A stretch of 64,000 nt of DNA from positions 1,736,001-1,800,000 of the forward strand of contig NZ_AP024269.1 of NCBI RefSeq assembly GCF_016629525.1. Reading direction: 5' to 3'. The notes under the pieces were generated by a model that did no database searches, was not told the origin of the DNA, and saw only the letters and a list, made by a program, of their open reading frames with translations. The position numbers and the translations under genes are program-made. Positions 20,258-28,610 of the stretch are shown here, in pieces. Numbering within the stretch: position 1 is the first letter of the stretch; each line of letters starts with the position of its first letter. This DNA comes from Kaistia sp. 32K (lineage in GTDB: Bacteria; Pseudomonadota; Alphaproteobacteria; Rhizobiales; Kaistiaceae).

Positions 20258-20619
20258 AGACGATAGGGATCCTGACGGCCGGGCTGTGCCTGCTCGCGGC
20301 AGGCTGCACCAGCGATGCGCGGATGGGGGCTCTGAAGGCCGACATGGCCGGGCGCCAGGCGGCCGCCGAAGTGGCGGCCAGCCGTCCCGGCGCGACGGCG
20401 GAGGATCGCGAGCGCGCGCGGGGCTATGCCTCCGCGCAATCGTGCATCGACCAGATTCAGGCGCATGGGAAGGCCGCGCAGGCGACGCATATGGCGACGA
20501 CCGGCGCGCTAGCCGCCGTCAGCTTTGCAGGACCGGGCGGTGCGCTGGCCGCCCGCGCGCTGGCGCCGGTCGGCGCCGCGGCGTCCCGCCAGGCGCCATT
20601 CAGCGTCGCCTGCTACTAG
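20254..20619 (+). CDS. Small lipoprotein of unknown function
   Basis: 121 aa. ATG at 20254 overlaps the DoxX stop. MKTIGILTAGLCLLAAGC is a lipoprotein signal with lipobox LAAGC; Ser at +2 after the Cys predicts outer-membrane sorting. The rest is Ala-rich (about 30%), starting with a helical, possibly coiled stretch and then a glycine/alanine hydrophobic segment (TTGALAAVSFAGPGGALAARALAP). No family recognised. Second gene of a three-gene run ending at the hairpin at 21106. Confidence 0.7.
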   Translation: MKTIGILTAGLCLLAAGCTSDARMGALKADMAGRQAAAEVAASRPGATAEDRERARGYASAQSCIDQIQAHGKAAQATHMATTGALAAVSFAGPGGALAARALAPVGAAASRQAPFSVACY

Positions 20620-20664
20620 GCCGGGCGAGACCCGGCCGTGTCTTCCAGCACTGAGGTCGCTATC

Positions 20665-21054
20665 TTGAGCAAGCACTTGAACGGCCGCGTCTTTCAGGGA
20701 GCGTTCCTTCTCCCTGCGATCCTCGGCATGGCCGCATGCCAGAGCGCGCCATCCAACTTCCAGGGTTCGAATTTCTCGAATGAAACGAGGGCCCTCGAAA
20801 AGCAGCTGAACGCCGAGTCGATGGCCTTCGGCGCCGCTCAGGGCGCGACCAGCCTCGCGGCTTCGGCGGATCCGACGGGCCTTTCCAGTTTCGTCAAGGC
20901 GCCGGTCGCGCTGGCCGCGCGCAACGCGATGGCGAAGAGCGCCGACGCGCGCATGGATGCCCAACTGGCGCGCGACGAGCAGGAGCTCTACCGCCGCTAC
21001 GGGATGAACCCCGACGGCACGCCTTCCGGCAAGAAGCCGGCGGGCCGCAATTGA
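20665..21054 (+). CDS. Small lipoprotein of unknown function
   Basis: 129 aa when started at TTG 20665 (GAGG eight bases upstream); a GTG at 20638 would add nine residues. The signal FQGAFLLPAILGMAAC has a lipobox-like MAAC. The mature part is Ala/Ser-rich with a helix (NETRALEKQLNAESMAFGAAQGATSLAAS) and a charged C-terminus. Like its neighbour at 20254 it is a short Ala-rich lipoprotein with a Gly/Ala patch, so the two may be partner proteins. A strong terminator follows. Confidence 0.65.
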   Translation: MSKHLNGRVFQGAFLLPAILGMAACQSAPSNFQGSNFSNETRALEKQLNAESMAFGAAQGATSLAASADPTGLSSFVKAPVALAARNAMAKSADARMDAQLARDEQELYRRYGMNPDGTPSGKKPAGRN

Positions 21055-21105
21055 GAGGCGCTTCCAACCCGCGACGCGCGGGCGGGTCCCCGCAGAGAAC
21101 TTGCG

Positions 21106-21134
21106 AAAGCCCCGGCCTTGCTGCCGGGGTTTTT
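21106..21134 (+). terminator. Rho-independent terminator of the DoxX-lipoprotein operon
   Basis: Stem AAAGCCCCGGC / GCCGGGGTTTTT with a 6-nt loop CTTGCT, 50 bases after the stop at 21054. The arms carry an A-run and a T-run. Confidence 0.85.
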
Positions 21135-21256
21135 CGTTTTGCGATTGCCTCCGTTCGCGCGTCCAACGCGATTCCCCGGAATTTCGCGGCCGGCGCGCCG
21201 CAATGTTGCTGCAACCGTCAGCCTTTAGGTCGGGTGAAAACCTGGAGATCGAAAGA

Positions 21257-21931
21257 ATGCGGCTTCTTCTCGTCGAGGACGAACGGCAGATGGCGGAAGC
21301 GCTGACTGCAGCGCTGATGCGCTACGATATCGTCGTCGACCACGCGCCGACGCTGGAGTACGCCGAAGATGCCGTGATGGACGACCTGCACGACGTCATC
21401 GTGCTGGATCGCCATCTGCCGGACGGCGACGGCCTCGCCTTGCTGCCGCATCTCCGGTCGATCCAGTCGACCGTGCCCGTCATCGTCCTGACCGCGCTCG
21501 GCGCGCTCGACGAGCGCATCCATGGTCTCGACATGGGCGCGGACGACTATCTCGCCAAGCCCTTCGCCGTCGAGGAATTGCTGGCGCGCATCCGCGCCCT
21601 GCTCAGGCGGCCGTCCGCGCTCGTGCCGATGACCGCGAGGATCGGCCGGCTCGAATTCGACCTCGGCAACAGCCAGGCCAGGATCGAGGGTGCCCCCCTC
21701 GATCTGACGCGCCGGGAGATGCTCGTGCTGGAAGCGCTCGTGCGGCGGCAGGGGCGCACGGTTCTGCGATCGGAGCTCGAAGACGCGGTCTACAATTTCG
21801 ACGAGGAAATCCAGTCCAACGCGCTCGATTCGCATGTGTCCCGTCTGCGCCGGAAGCTCGCCGACGCCAATTCCGGCGTGGAGATTCACGGAATTCGCGG
21901 CGTAGGCTACCTGCTGAGGACGGCCACGTGA
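21257..21931 (+). CDS. OmpR/PhoB-family response regulator
   Basis: 224 aa. Receiver domain with the acidic pair in LLVEDE, phospho-acceptor Asp51 in VIVLDRHLPDGDG, Thr79 in VLTAL and Lys101 in YLAKPF. The C-terminal winged helix (about 130-222) shows LTRREMLVLEALVRRQGRTVLRS and SNALDSHVSRLRRKL. ATG 21257 follows a purine-rich GGAGATCGAAAGA. The stop overlaps the sensor kinase start by four bases, so this is a standard two-component pair. Closest in look to QseB/TctD-type regulators. Confidence 0.94.
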   Translation: MRLLLVEDERQMAEALTAALMRYDIVVDHAPTLEYAEDAVMDDLHDVIVLDRHLPDGDGLALLPHLRSIQSTVPVIVLTALGALDERIHGLDMGADDYLAKPFAVEELLARIRALLRRPSALVPMTARIGRLEFDLGNSQARIEGAPLDLTRREMLVLEALVRRQGRTVLRSELEDAVYNFDEEIQSNALDSHVSRLRRKLADANSGVEIHGIRGVGYLLRTAT

Positions 21932-23295
21932 AGCTGTGGTCGCGCCATTCGCTCCGGGGACGCCTGATCCGCCAGCTGCTGGCGCTCCAGGCCGGCATCA
22001 TCCTCATCATCGCCCTCGGGCTCACCCTGCTGATCGTCTACGGGGACCTTGGCGGCATGGTGGCCGACCCGAAAACGGTCGAGGTCGCGTCGCGCGCCGC
22101 GGCGCGCGACAAGGATGGCCGTCTGGTCGTGCGGGAGACGGACGAGCTGAAGGCCATGACCGAGAAGGCTCCGGCCTACTGGTTCCTTCTGCGCAGCCCG
22201 ACCGGGGAGGTACTGGAGTACGGTCCGGTGCCGGACTTCTACCGCCTGCTCAACGACAATATCGACCGCCTCGACTTCATCGACATCGATATCCGGGACA
22301 AGCTCTCGCCGTATGCCCTGTCCGGACTGGGGCACACGACCGATGGCCCGGCCGGCCCGCTCTATGTGCTGTCCGGCGGCGTGCCGCTGATGAAGGTCGG
22401 CTTTGTCCTGCTGATCCTCTCCAGCATGCTGCTGTCCGTGGTCCTCGTCCTGGTGACGCTGATCGTTCTGTTCGCCATTCCCTGGATCGTCGGGCGCGCC
22501 TTCCGGCAGCTGCAGACTGTAGCGGGGGAGGCGGAGCGCATTGACATCGACCGTCGCGGTGGCCGTCTGGCGCAGGCCGGCGTTCCCACGGAAGTGCTGC
22601 CGCTGGTGCAGGCCATCAACGCCGCGCTCCAGCGCCTCGATCACGGCTACGAGCAGCATCGGCGGTTCATCCTCGACGCCGCGCATGAGCTGCGCACGCC
22701 GATCTCGATCCTGCACACCCGCATCGAGACCATGCCTTCCGGCGCGATGCAGACGCGGCTCTTGGCCGATGTCGGCCGCATCGCGGCGCTGGCGGAGCAG
22801 CTGCTCGACCTGCAGCGGCTCGATCGCAAGAACGAGACCTTCACCCGGGTCGACCTCGTGACGCTCTGCGAGCGCGTCGCGGCGGACCTCGCGCCGCTCG
22901 CCATCGCCTCGGGCTATCATCTTGCGCTCGACACCGACGAGCGGCCGGTCTTCGTGACGGGATCCCCAGGAGCGCTGGAACGCGCCATCGTCAATCTCGT
23001 CCAGAACGCCATCGAGCATGGCGGCCAGAGCGGCGGCATCACCATTCGCGTGGCCCGGAGCGGATTCGTCGAGGTGTCGGATGACGGCCCCGGTATTCCG
23101 CTGGAGGAACAGGAGCGGATCTTCGAGCCGTTCTATCGCCTGCATCCGCGCGAGCGGGGCGCGGGTCTCGGCCTCAACCTCGTCCGCGAGGTGATGCGGC
23201 ACCATGGCGGCTATGTCACCGTCCTCGACAATCCCCACGGAGGCGCCTGCTTCCGTCTGAGCCTGCCGACGGACAGCTCCGGATCCCGTGGATAG
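21928..23295 (+). CDS. Sensor histidine kinase (EnvZ/QseC-like)
   Basis: 455 aa, GTG start coupled to the regulator stop. First membrane helix about 18-38, a periplasmic sensor region (about 40-150), second helix about 152-182 (VGFVLLILSSMLLSVVLVLVTLIVLF), then a HAMP-like linker. His253 lies in the H-box AAHELRTPISIL; the ATPase domain has N-box LVQNAIEHGG, G1 DDGPGIP and G2 RGAGLGLNLV. It should autophosphorylate and pass phosphate to the regulator at 21257. The signal is unknown, but neighbours are envelope proteins. Confidence 0.93.
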   Translation: MKLWSRHSLRGRLIRQLLALQAGIILIIALGLTLLIVYGDLGGMVADPKTVEVASRAAARDKDGRLVVRETDELKAMTEKAPAYWFLLRSPTGEVLEYGPVPDFYRLLNDNIDRLDFIDIDIRDKLSPYALSGLGHTTDGPAGPLYVLSGGVPLMKVGFVLLILSSMLLSVVLVLVTLIVLFAIPWIVGRAFRQLQTVAGEAERIDIDRRGGRLAQAGVPTEVLPLVQAINAALQRLDHGYEQHRRFILDAAHELRTPISILHTRIETMPSGAMQTRLLADVGRIAALAEQLLDLQRLDRKNETFTRVDLVTLCERVAADLAPLAIASGYHLALDTDERPVFVTGSPGALERAIVNLVQNAIEHGGQSGGITIRVARSGFVEVSDDGPGIPLEEQERIFEPFYRLHPRERGAGLGLNLVREVMRHHGGYVTVLDNPHGGACFRLSLPTDSSGSRG

Positions 23296-23420
23296 CCATA
23301 CAATATTTCGAGGGGAAATGGTCTAGATTGCCGCGTTCATGACAGTCTGCAATGTAGAGGCAATCTATCAGCGGTATTGGTGACAAGTCATCAATATACA
23401 CCGCTGGAAGGAAGCATGCG

Positions 23421-24047
23421 TTGATTGCCCACATCTGTAACGCTCTTTCGATCATCAAGGAGCACAGGCGGGCGTTCATCGTCCTCAATATTGCGTTCTA
23501 TGGTCTGTTCGCGATCTCGATGACCGTTACGCTGTTCGTCCCGGAGCTGCATGAAACCGCCAAGCTGGCGATGTTCGAGGTGCTTTCGCAGCCCGGCTAC
23601 ATGAAGGCGGGGGCGGATGCCTATGCCGGCGGCCACCTGTTGCTGGCCATCGGCCTCACCTTCGTCACCAATCTCGGCGTCTCGGTGGTCCTGACGACAC
23701 TGCCTTCGTTCGTCGTTCCGTTCTCCGGCATCCTGGCGACACTGCACCGGGGCGCGCTGTGGGGCGTCCTTTTCGCGCCGATCGGTCCCTTTCGCGGCAC
23801 GCTGATCCCGCATTCGCTCACCCTCCTGCTCGAAGGGCAGGCCTATGTGCTCGCGGCGTTCGCGGCCTATGTGCAGGGCCAGCTGATCCTCCGGCCCCGC
23901 CACTATGGCATCGGATCCCGCTGGGAAGGCTACAGGGCCGGCGCCGTCACCGTTGCCCGGATCTATGTCCTCATCGTCCTCGTCCTCATCGTCGCGGCCG
24001 TCTACGAGGGCTACGACGTGATCTATCTCGCTCCCTACTTTCGCTAG
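23421..24047 (+). CDS. SpoIIM-like (stage II sporulation protein M family) membrane protein
   Basis: 208 aa, five to six membrane segments. The order of blocks fits the SpoIIM/DUF95 family: an N-terminal helix (FIVLNIAFYGLFAISMTVTLF), FVTNLGVSVVLTTLPSFVVPFSG followed by THRGALWG-like text, then PHSLTLLLEGQAYVLAAF in the place of the family's PHGxxE segment, and a last helix with LIVAAVYEGYDVI where family members have AAxxEG. The TTG at 23421 has GGAAGGAAG upstream. In Proteobacteria such proteins are not linked to sporulation and their role is unclear. It follows the two-component pair after 125 nt. Confidence 0.6.
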   Translation: MIAHICNALSIIKEHRRAFIVLNIAFYGLFAISMTVTLFVPELHETAKLAMFEVLSQPGYMKAGADAYAGGHLLLAIGLTFVTNLGVSVVLTTLPSFVVPFSGILATLHRGALWGVLFAPIGPFRGTLIPHSLTLLLEGQAYVLAAFAAYVQGQLILRPRHYGIGSRWEGYRAGAVTVARIYVLIVLVLIVAAVYEGYDVIYLAPYFR

Positions 24048-24179
24048 ATCGGCCGGCTGACGGCGTCGCGACAATCCTCAAATCTTCCGGAAATCCAAAT
24101 CTCCGCCCCCGTGCGGCAGGGCGCGCGCCCTGTCGCTCCCAATCCCAATCCCAATCCAAGCCCCCAACAGGACTTCCCC

Positions 24180-24563
24180 ATGCAGAAGAAAACCCTGCTT
24201 CTCCTCGCCGTCGCCACCGCCGTGCTGGTGTCGGGCTGCCAGTCCAGCCAGCAGTCGATGGACAGTGCCTACGTGACCTGCGCCAACAGCGGCATCCGCC
24301 CCGGCAGCTGGGAACATGAGCGCTGCACCCGCAACGTCTACGAGGAAAACCGTCGCAAGGCCGACCAGGCGGCGGCGGCCGTTGCCGTCGGCGTCGCGGC
24401 GGGCGCGGTCGGCGCCTATGCCATCTCGCAGGCCGAGAAGGATCGGAAAGACCGTCGCGATCGCCGCGACTGGCGTCCGCCGGTCCGCGACCGGAACAGC
24501 CCCTCGATGCCGCCGCGCGATCGCGACAACTGGCAGAGGCCGGGCGGCGTCATCGCCTATTGA
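24180..24563 (+). CDS. Small glycine-zipper-like lipoprotein
   Basis: 127 aa. MQKKTLLLLAVATAVLVSGC is a lipoprotein signal with lipobox VSGC. Residues about 45-80 (KADQAAAAVAVGVAAGAVGAYAISQAEKD) form an Ala/Gly-rich hydrophobic helix, followed by a strongly basic and acidic tail rich in Arg/Asp and Pro (DRKDRRDRRDWRPPVRDRNS). Four Cys are present in the mature N-terminal part counting the lipidated one. Just upstream (24138-24155) CCCAAT is repeated three times in tandem, covering the place where a ribosome site would be expected; none is obvious. Confidence 0.7.
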   Translation: MQKKTLLLLAVATAVLVSGCQSSQQSMDSAYVTCANSGIRPGSWEHERCTRNVYEENRRKADQAAAAVAVGVAAGAVGAYAISQAEKDRKDRRDRRDWRPPVRDRNSPSMPPRDRDNWQRPGGVIAY

Positions 24564-24600
24564 GGACAGCGTCCTTCCGCGATCGACCTGAAACGACAAA

Positions 24601-24629
24601 GCCCCGGATCGCGAGATCCGGGGCTCTTT
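24601..24629 (+). terminator. Rho-independent terminator after the lipoprotein gene
   Basis: A 10-bp perfect stem GCCCCGGATC / GATCCGGGGC with loop GCGA, then TCTTTTT. It lies between this gene and the oppositely oriented autotransporter end. Confidence 0.9.
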
Positions 24630-24691
24630 TTATCGAGGGTCGTTCCGCCGCCGCTACCGGCCGAAACCGGTAGGGAAGGCGGGCCAGGAGA

Positions 24692-26656
24692 TCAGAGCTT
24701 CACGTCGAAGTTGATCTTGAAGGCGTGCGCCGTGACCTCGTCGGCGAACTGGCCGGAGTAGGAGGCGCCGAGCGTCGCGCTGGGGCTCAGCGAGACGCCG
24801 AAGCCGGCTTCCAGTGCCAGCGCGTCCTTGGCGATCGGCACGCCCGAGATGTCGAACGAGGCGCCGGTTCCGAGCGCGAAGCTGGAGACGGGCGTGACGT
24901 CCTCATAGGCGTGCTGCCAGCCCAGCATGCCGTGCAGCGAGGTCTTGGTGCCGCCGAGGTCGAACTGGGTCGAAGCGCGGGCGCCGAGGGTCGAGAAGGT
25001 GTTCGACGTCGTCGAGTCGTCGGTCGACAGCGCCGCATTCGTGCCGCCCGTCTCGCCGAAGCCGTCGCTGTTCAGGTGGACATAGGCGAGGTTGACGAAG
25101 GGCTCGACGGCGCTCTTGCCCATGTCGAGACGATAGGCCAGCTCGCCGAAGACCTGCGCCGTCGCGGCGTTGTAGTCGGCCGAGAGGGTTTCGGCGAAGG
25201 CCGGGAAGACGACGTTGCGGCGGGTGTCGATCTGGTGCCAGCCATACATCGCGCCCGAGCGGAAGCCGAGCGCGCCCCACTGGGTGCCGGCATAGACGCC
25301 GATGTCGTAATTGTCGCTGTGGCCCGACGAGGCGCGGTCGTCGACCTTGTAGGTCGAACGGCTGTAGCCGCCGAGCAGGCCGAGCCGCCAGGTATCGACC
25401 GGCACGTCGACGCCCGCGACGAAGCCGGTGGCGTTGCGGTCGAAATCGGCCGCGTAGCCCGAACCCTTGGCGTCAGCCATCATGGTGATGCCTTCGCCCC
25501 AGATGACGACGCCGTCCGTGGCGGCGGGCGCCGCATGCAGGCCGTTGGCGTCGATCGTCGCGGTCAAGCCGGTAGGGGCCGCGACCGAGCCGAACGCGGC
25601 GCGAAGCCGGCGGTTCGCGGCGTCGCGGACGAAGCGGCTGTCTTCGATCAGGCCGCCCTTGATGTCGGCATGGATCTCGCCGGACAGCACGTTGCCGTAG
25701 GGACGCAGATACTTGTAGAAGCCGACGCCTTCCTCGCCATTGCCGGGAGCGCTTTCCTCGCGGTTGAGGACGTTCATCGACCAGCCGTCCTTCGTCCACT
25801 TGAAGGAAAGGCCTTCGATTTCCTGCTCTGCGCCGAGCTTCAGCGTGCCGAGGATCTCGACTTCACCGGTCTTGAGATTGGCGCGGCTCAGCGTCTTCTC
25901 GGCATCGTCGCTCGAGAAGTACATCCAGCCGTCGAGGATCTTGCCACCCTGCGCCTGGTCGATCGTCTGCTTCAGCGGGATGTATTCCTTGAAGCTGAAG
26001 TCGGACAGGTTGTAGACGGCGATCTGCGTGGCGTTGTCGTAGGCCATGCCATAGGCGAGGCCGGCCTTGGCATCAACCGCCACCCAGCTGGCGACGTCGC
26101 GGATGCCGTCCGGCGGATTGAGCCTGTAGGCCTTGCCGGTATATTCCAGCGTCTTCGCGTCGTAGATGGCGAAGACGGGGTTGGTGTACTTCTGCCCGGT
26201 CGACGGATCCCGCTTGCTGGAATCCAGCGAGATGTAGAGCAGCCCGTCGGCGTAGTCGATGTCGCCGATATGGTTGAGGCCGATGCTCGAGAACTCGGAC
26301 GGGATCTCCAGCTGCGGCGCGATCGCGTTGGGGTCGATCTTGACGGTGCCGAAGTTGCCGTCGGCGATCTCGAGCGAGTGGGTTCCCGAGAAATACCAGT
26401 AGGTGCCGTCCGAGGTGACGCCCTGGCCGCGCGACGGGTCGGCGCCGAGGAAGAAGTTGCGCTCGACCATAACCCAGGGCTCGACGGCGAGCGCCGGCAG
26501 CGACGTCGCGACCAGCGCGCCGGACCAGAGCAGGCTGGACAATACGGTCTTCGGAAGGCGGGCGGCGACCGTGCTCTTCAGCGCGGCGAGGCGGCGCTTG
26601 TGCGGAGCCGGCTGGCGGGAGGCTTCGCCGGCCGTGTCGATCATCATGGATGGCAT
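24692..26656 (-). CDS. Autotransporter with a propeller-like passenger domain
   Basis: 654 aa. A long N-terminal export signal (about 57 residues, basic region then LLWSGALVATSLPALA) resembles extended signal peptides of type Va secretion. The passenger (about 58-345) is not the usual beta-helix: it has repeated blade-like units (DIDYADGLLYISLD, WVAVDAKAGLAYGMAY, KILDGWMYFSSDD) and resembles six-bladed propeller esterase/phytase-like domains. The last ~270 residues form the beta-barrel translocator with alternating strands (VDTWRLGLLGGYSRSTYKV, YDIGVYAGTQWGALGF) ending in AHAFKINFDVKL. No passenger cleavage site is evident, so the propeller may stay on the cell surface. Monocistronic, divergent from the GntR gene. 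Confidence 0.85.
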   Translation of the reverse strand: MPSMMIDTAGEASRQPAPHKRRLAALKSTVAARLPKTVLSSLLWSGALVATSLPALAVEPWVMVERNFFLGADPSRGQGVTSDGTYWYFSGTHSLEIADGNFGTVKIDPNAIAPQLEIPSEFSSIGLNHIGDIDYADGLLYISLDSSKRDPSTGQKYTNPVFAIYDAKTLEYTGKAYRLNPPDGIRDVASWVAVDAKAGLAYGMAYDNATQIAVYNLSDFSFKEYIPLKQTIDQAQGGKILDGWMYFSSDDAEKTLSRANLKTGEVEILGTLKLGAEQEIEGLSFKWTKDGWSMNVLNREESAPGNGEEGVGFYKYLRPYGNVLSGEIHADIKGGLIEDSRFVRDAANRRLRAAFGSVAAPTGLTATIDANGLHAAPAATDGVVIWGEGITMMADAKGSGYAADFDRNATGFVAGVDVPVDTWRLGLLGGYSRSTYKVDDRASSGHSDNYDIGVYAGTQWGALGFRSGAMYGWHQIDTRRNVVFPAFAETLSADYNAATAQVFGELAYRLDMGKSAVEPFVNLAYVHLNSDGFGETGGTNAALSTDDSTTSNTFSTLGARASTQFDLGGTKTSLHGMLGWQHAYEDVTPVSSFALGTGASFDISGVPIAKDALALEAGFGVSLSPSATLGASYSGQFADEVTAHAFKINFDVKL

Positions 26657-27033
26657 TCTGTCGAATTCCTGTTGGCATGCATCGTCGATTTTCTCAGCCC
26701 GCGCGCCGTCGATCCATGACGACGGAGGCCCCCGGCGATGGTGATGTTCAGATCTGGTTCTTGGTGGTGCTGTATTTCTTGCAAAATCAGCAAATATGAG
26801 CGCATGCGGAATTCATGGTTGAATGCATTCCGACGCGATCACAGCAAATGTCTTCGCAATTATTGCGCATGATAGACTTATGATTTTGGTTTAACTTAAG
26901 ATATTTATGCGGCTATGTGATTTTGACTCTGGTGACGTGTTTCGCGATGTGCTTATTAGGTTGGGTGCGTGACAGTCATGTGAATAGTGTGAATGATATG
27001 AAGAATGCGGCGGCCCTCGCGAGGGCATCCCGG
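26657..27033. promoter_or_regulatory. A/T-rich divergent regulatory region, autotransporter | GntR gene
   Basis: 377 bases, much richer in A/T than anything nearby, especially 26760-26960. It must hold both promoters. A perfect 13-nt palindrome CGCAAT-T-ATTGCG lies at 26855-26867, a plausible site for the adjacent GntR-type regulator; TGACAGTCA near 26970 is a second short palindrome. No gene fits. Confidence 0.55.
26855..26867. promoter_or_regulatory. Candidate operator palindrome CGCAAT-T-ATTGCG
   Basis: A perfect inverted repeat of six bases around a central T inside the A/T-rich spacer, about 170 bases before the GntR-family gene and 190 bases before the autotransporter. FadR-type regulators bind dyads of this general size, but the match to this protein is inference. 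Confidence 0.4.
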
Positions 27034-27768
27034 ATGAGGCCTCATCAGGAGGGCTCATCCCGCTCCGGCCTGCATGCGCGGCTGCTCAACGAAATCGGCC
27101 TGAGCATCGTGCGGGGTGATCTCGTGCCCGGCGACCAGCTGCCGAACGGGGACGACTGGAGCGCCGCCGTCGGCGCCAGCCGCACCGGCCTGCGCGAGGT
27201 CGTCAAGGTGCTGGCCGGCAAGGGCATGGTCGAAATGCGGCCGCGGACGGGAACGCGGGTCCGGCCGCGCAAGGACTGGAACTTTCTTGATCCCGACGTG
27301 CTGCTCTGGCGCTTCGGCGCGCGGACGACGGTCGAGGACGCGCGCTCGCTGTTCGAGCTGCGCCGGGCGATCGAGCCGATGGCCGGCGCCCTGGCGGCGG
27401 AACGCGCGACGCCAGGGCAGATCGCCGAGTTGCGCGACATTCTCGCCGAGATGGAGGCGGCCGGCGCCGACAGCGAGCGCTTCGCCGTGCCGGATCTCGC
27501 CTTCCACCAGGCGATCCTGCACATGTCGGGCAACGAACTGATCGGCTCGCTGTCCGCCCTGATCGAGACCGCGCTGGTGATCAGCTTCCGCCTGACCGAC
27601 GACAATCCGGCCGGGCAGCTTCATTCGCTCGGGCTGCATCAGCAGATCGTCGAATTCATCGAGAAGCGCGACCCCGCCGCCACCAGCCGGGCCCTGATCG
27701 CCCTGCTCGACGGCGCGGAGGCGGATGTCCGCGTCTCGCTCGCGGCGCGGCAGGGACGTCAAGCCTAG
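27034..27768 (+). CDS. FadR-type (GntR/FCD) transcriptional regulator
   Basis: 244 aa. N-terminal winged helix (RLLNEIGLSIVRGDLVPGDQLPN, then SRTGLREVVKVLAGKGMVEMRPRTGTRV) followed by WNFLDPDVLLWRF and a C-terminal FCD ligand domain, with metal-binding candidates in PDLAFHQAILHMSGN (Asp, His) and LGLHQQIVEFIEKRD (His). I start at ATG 27034 because GAGGG lies eight bases upstream; ATG 26998 and codons back to 26917 are in frame but lack a site. Sugar-acid or carboxylate effectors are usual. It may control itself, the IMPase gene after it (36-nt gap) or the autotransporter. Confidence 0.86.
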   Translation: MRPHQEGSSRSGLHARLLNEIGLSIVRGDLVPGDQLPNGDDWSAAVGASRTGLREVVKVLAGKGMVEMRPRTGTRVRPRKDWNFLDPDVLLWRFGARTTVEDARSLFELRRAIEPMAGALAAERATPGQIAELRDILAEMEAAGADSERFAVPDLAFHQAILHMSGNELIGSLSALIETALVISFRLTDDNPAGQLHSLGLHQQIVEFIEKRDPAATSRALIALLDGAEADVRVSLAARQGRQA

Positions 27769-27804
27769 GCAGTCTTTGCCTCCTCGCACACCTTGAGACC
27801 TCGA

Positions 27805-28605
27805 ATGAACAGCCACGAGATCGCGCGACGTCACGCCTTCGCCGAGGAGATCGCGCGCGAGGCGGGCGCCATAGCGCGTCGCGCCTTCCGGTCCGGCGAC
27901 AGCATTCGCGCCATGGAGAAGGGCGCGCATGACCTGCTCACGGAGACCGACCTCGACATCGACCGCTTCCTGATCGGCCGGCTGCGCGAGGTCTTTCCCG
28001 AGGATGGCATTTTGACGGAAGAGTCCGGCGGCGGCTCGGCTGGGAATCTCTGGGTCATCGACCCCATTGACGGCACAATGAACTTCGCGCGCCGGATCCC
28101 GCATTTCGCCGTCTCGATCGCCTTCCATGCGGAGGGGAAGACCGAAAGCGGCGTCGTCTACAACCCGATCCTCGACGAGATGTTCACGGCGCGGCGCGGC
28201 TTCGGGGCCTTCTGCAACGGGCAGAAGATGCGGGTCCGCCCGACCCGGGATGCGACCGACGCCGTCATCGATGCCGGCTATTCGTCGAAGCGTCCGCTGT
28301 CCGACTATATCGCGCTGGTCAGTCGGCTGCTGGAGGGCGGCTTCGCCTTCGTGCAGAACGGCTCGGCCGCGATCGGTCTGGCCCAGGTCGCCTGCGGCCG
28401 GATCGACGGCTACGCGGAGCTGTTCCTGCACAGCTGGGACGTGCTGGCCGGCCTGCTGCTGGTCGAGGAGGCTGGCGGCTGGACGAGCGATTTCACCGCC
28501 GGCGACGGCCTGCTGCGGGGCAATCCGGTTCTGGCCGGCACGCCGGCGATCCGGGAGGCGTTGCAGCGCATCCTGCCGCTGGACGACCTTCTTCGGACGG
28601 ACTAG
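27805..28605 (+). CDS. Inositol monophosphatase family protein
   Basis: 266 aa, full length. Metal and substrate motifs are intact: DLLTETDLDIDRFL, GILTEESGG, VIDPIDGTMNFARRIPHF and the C-terminal LHSWDVLAGLLLVEEAGG. These proteins hydrolyse inositol-1-phosphate or related sugar phosphates in the cytosol. ATG 27805 is preferred over TTG 27793. It follows the FadR-type regulator by 36 nt and may form an operon with it, which hints at a role in sugar or polyol catabolism rather than housekeeping. It is a paralogue of the truncated gene at 1-265. Confidence 0.9.
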   Translation: MNSHEIARRHAFAEEIAREAGAIARRAFRSGDSIRAMEKGAHDLLTETDLDIDRFLIGRLREVFPEDGILTEESGGGSAGNLWVIDPIDGTMNFARRIPHFAVSIAFHAEGKTESGVVYNPILDEMFTARRGFGAFCNGQKMRVRPTRDATDAVIDAGYSSKRPLSDYIALVSRLLEGGFAFVQNGSAAIGLAQVACGRIDGYAELFLHSWDVLAGLLLVEEAGGWTSDFTAGDGLLRGNPVLAGTPAIREALQRILPLDDLLRTD

Positions 28606-28610
28606 GCGAG

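Noticed and set aside
24138..24155. Three tandem CCCAAT units before a lipoprotein start
   Set aside because: Too short to call a repeat element. Could allow slippage but there is no evidence of phase variation; kept only as a note in the gene entry.
24725..26719. 664-codon open frame on the plus strand opposite the autotransporter
   Set aside because: The autotransporter has a signal peptide and a C-terminal barrel; the antisense product is low complexity.
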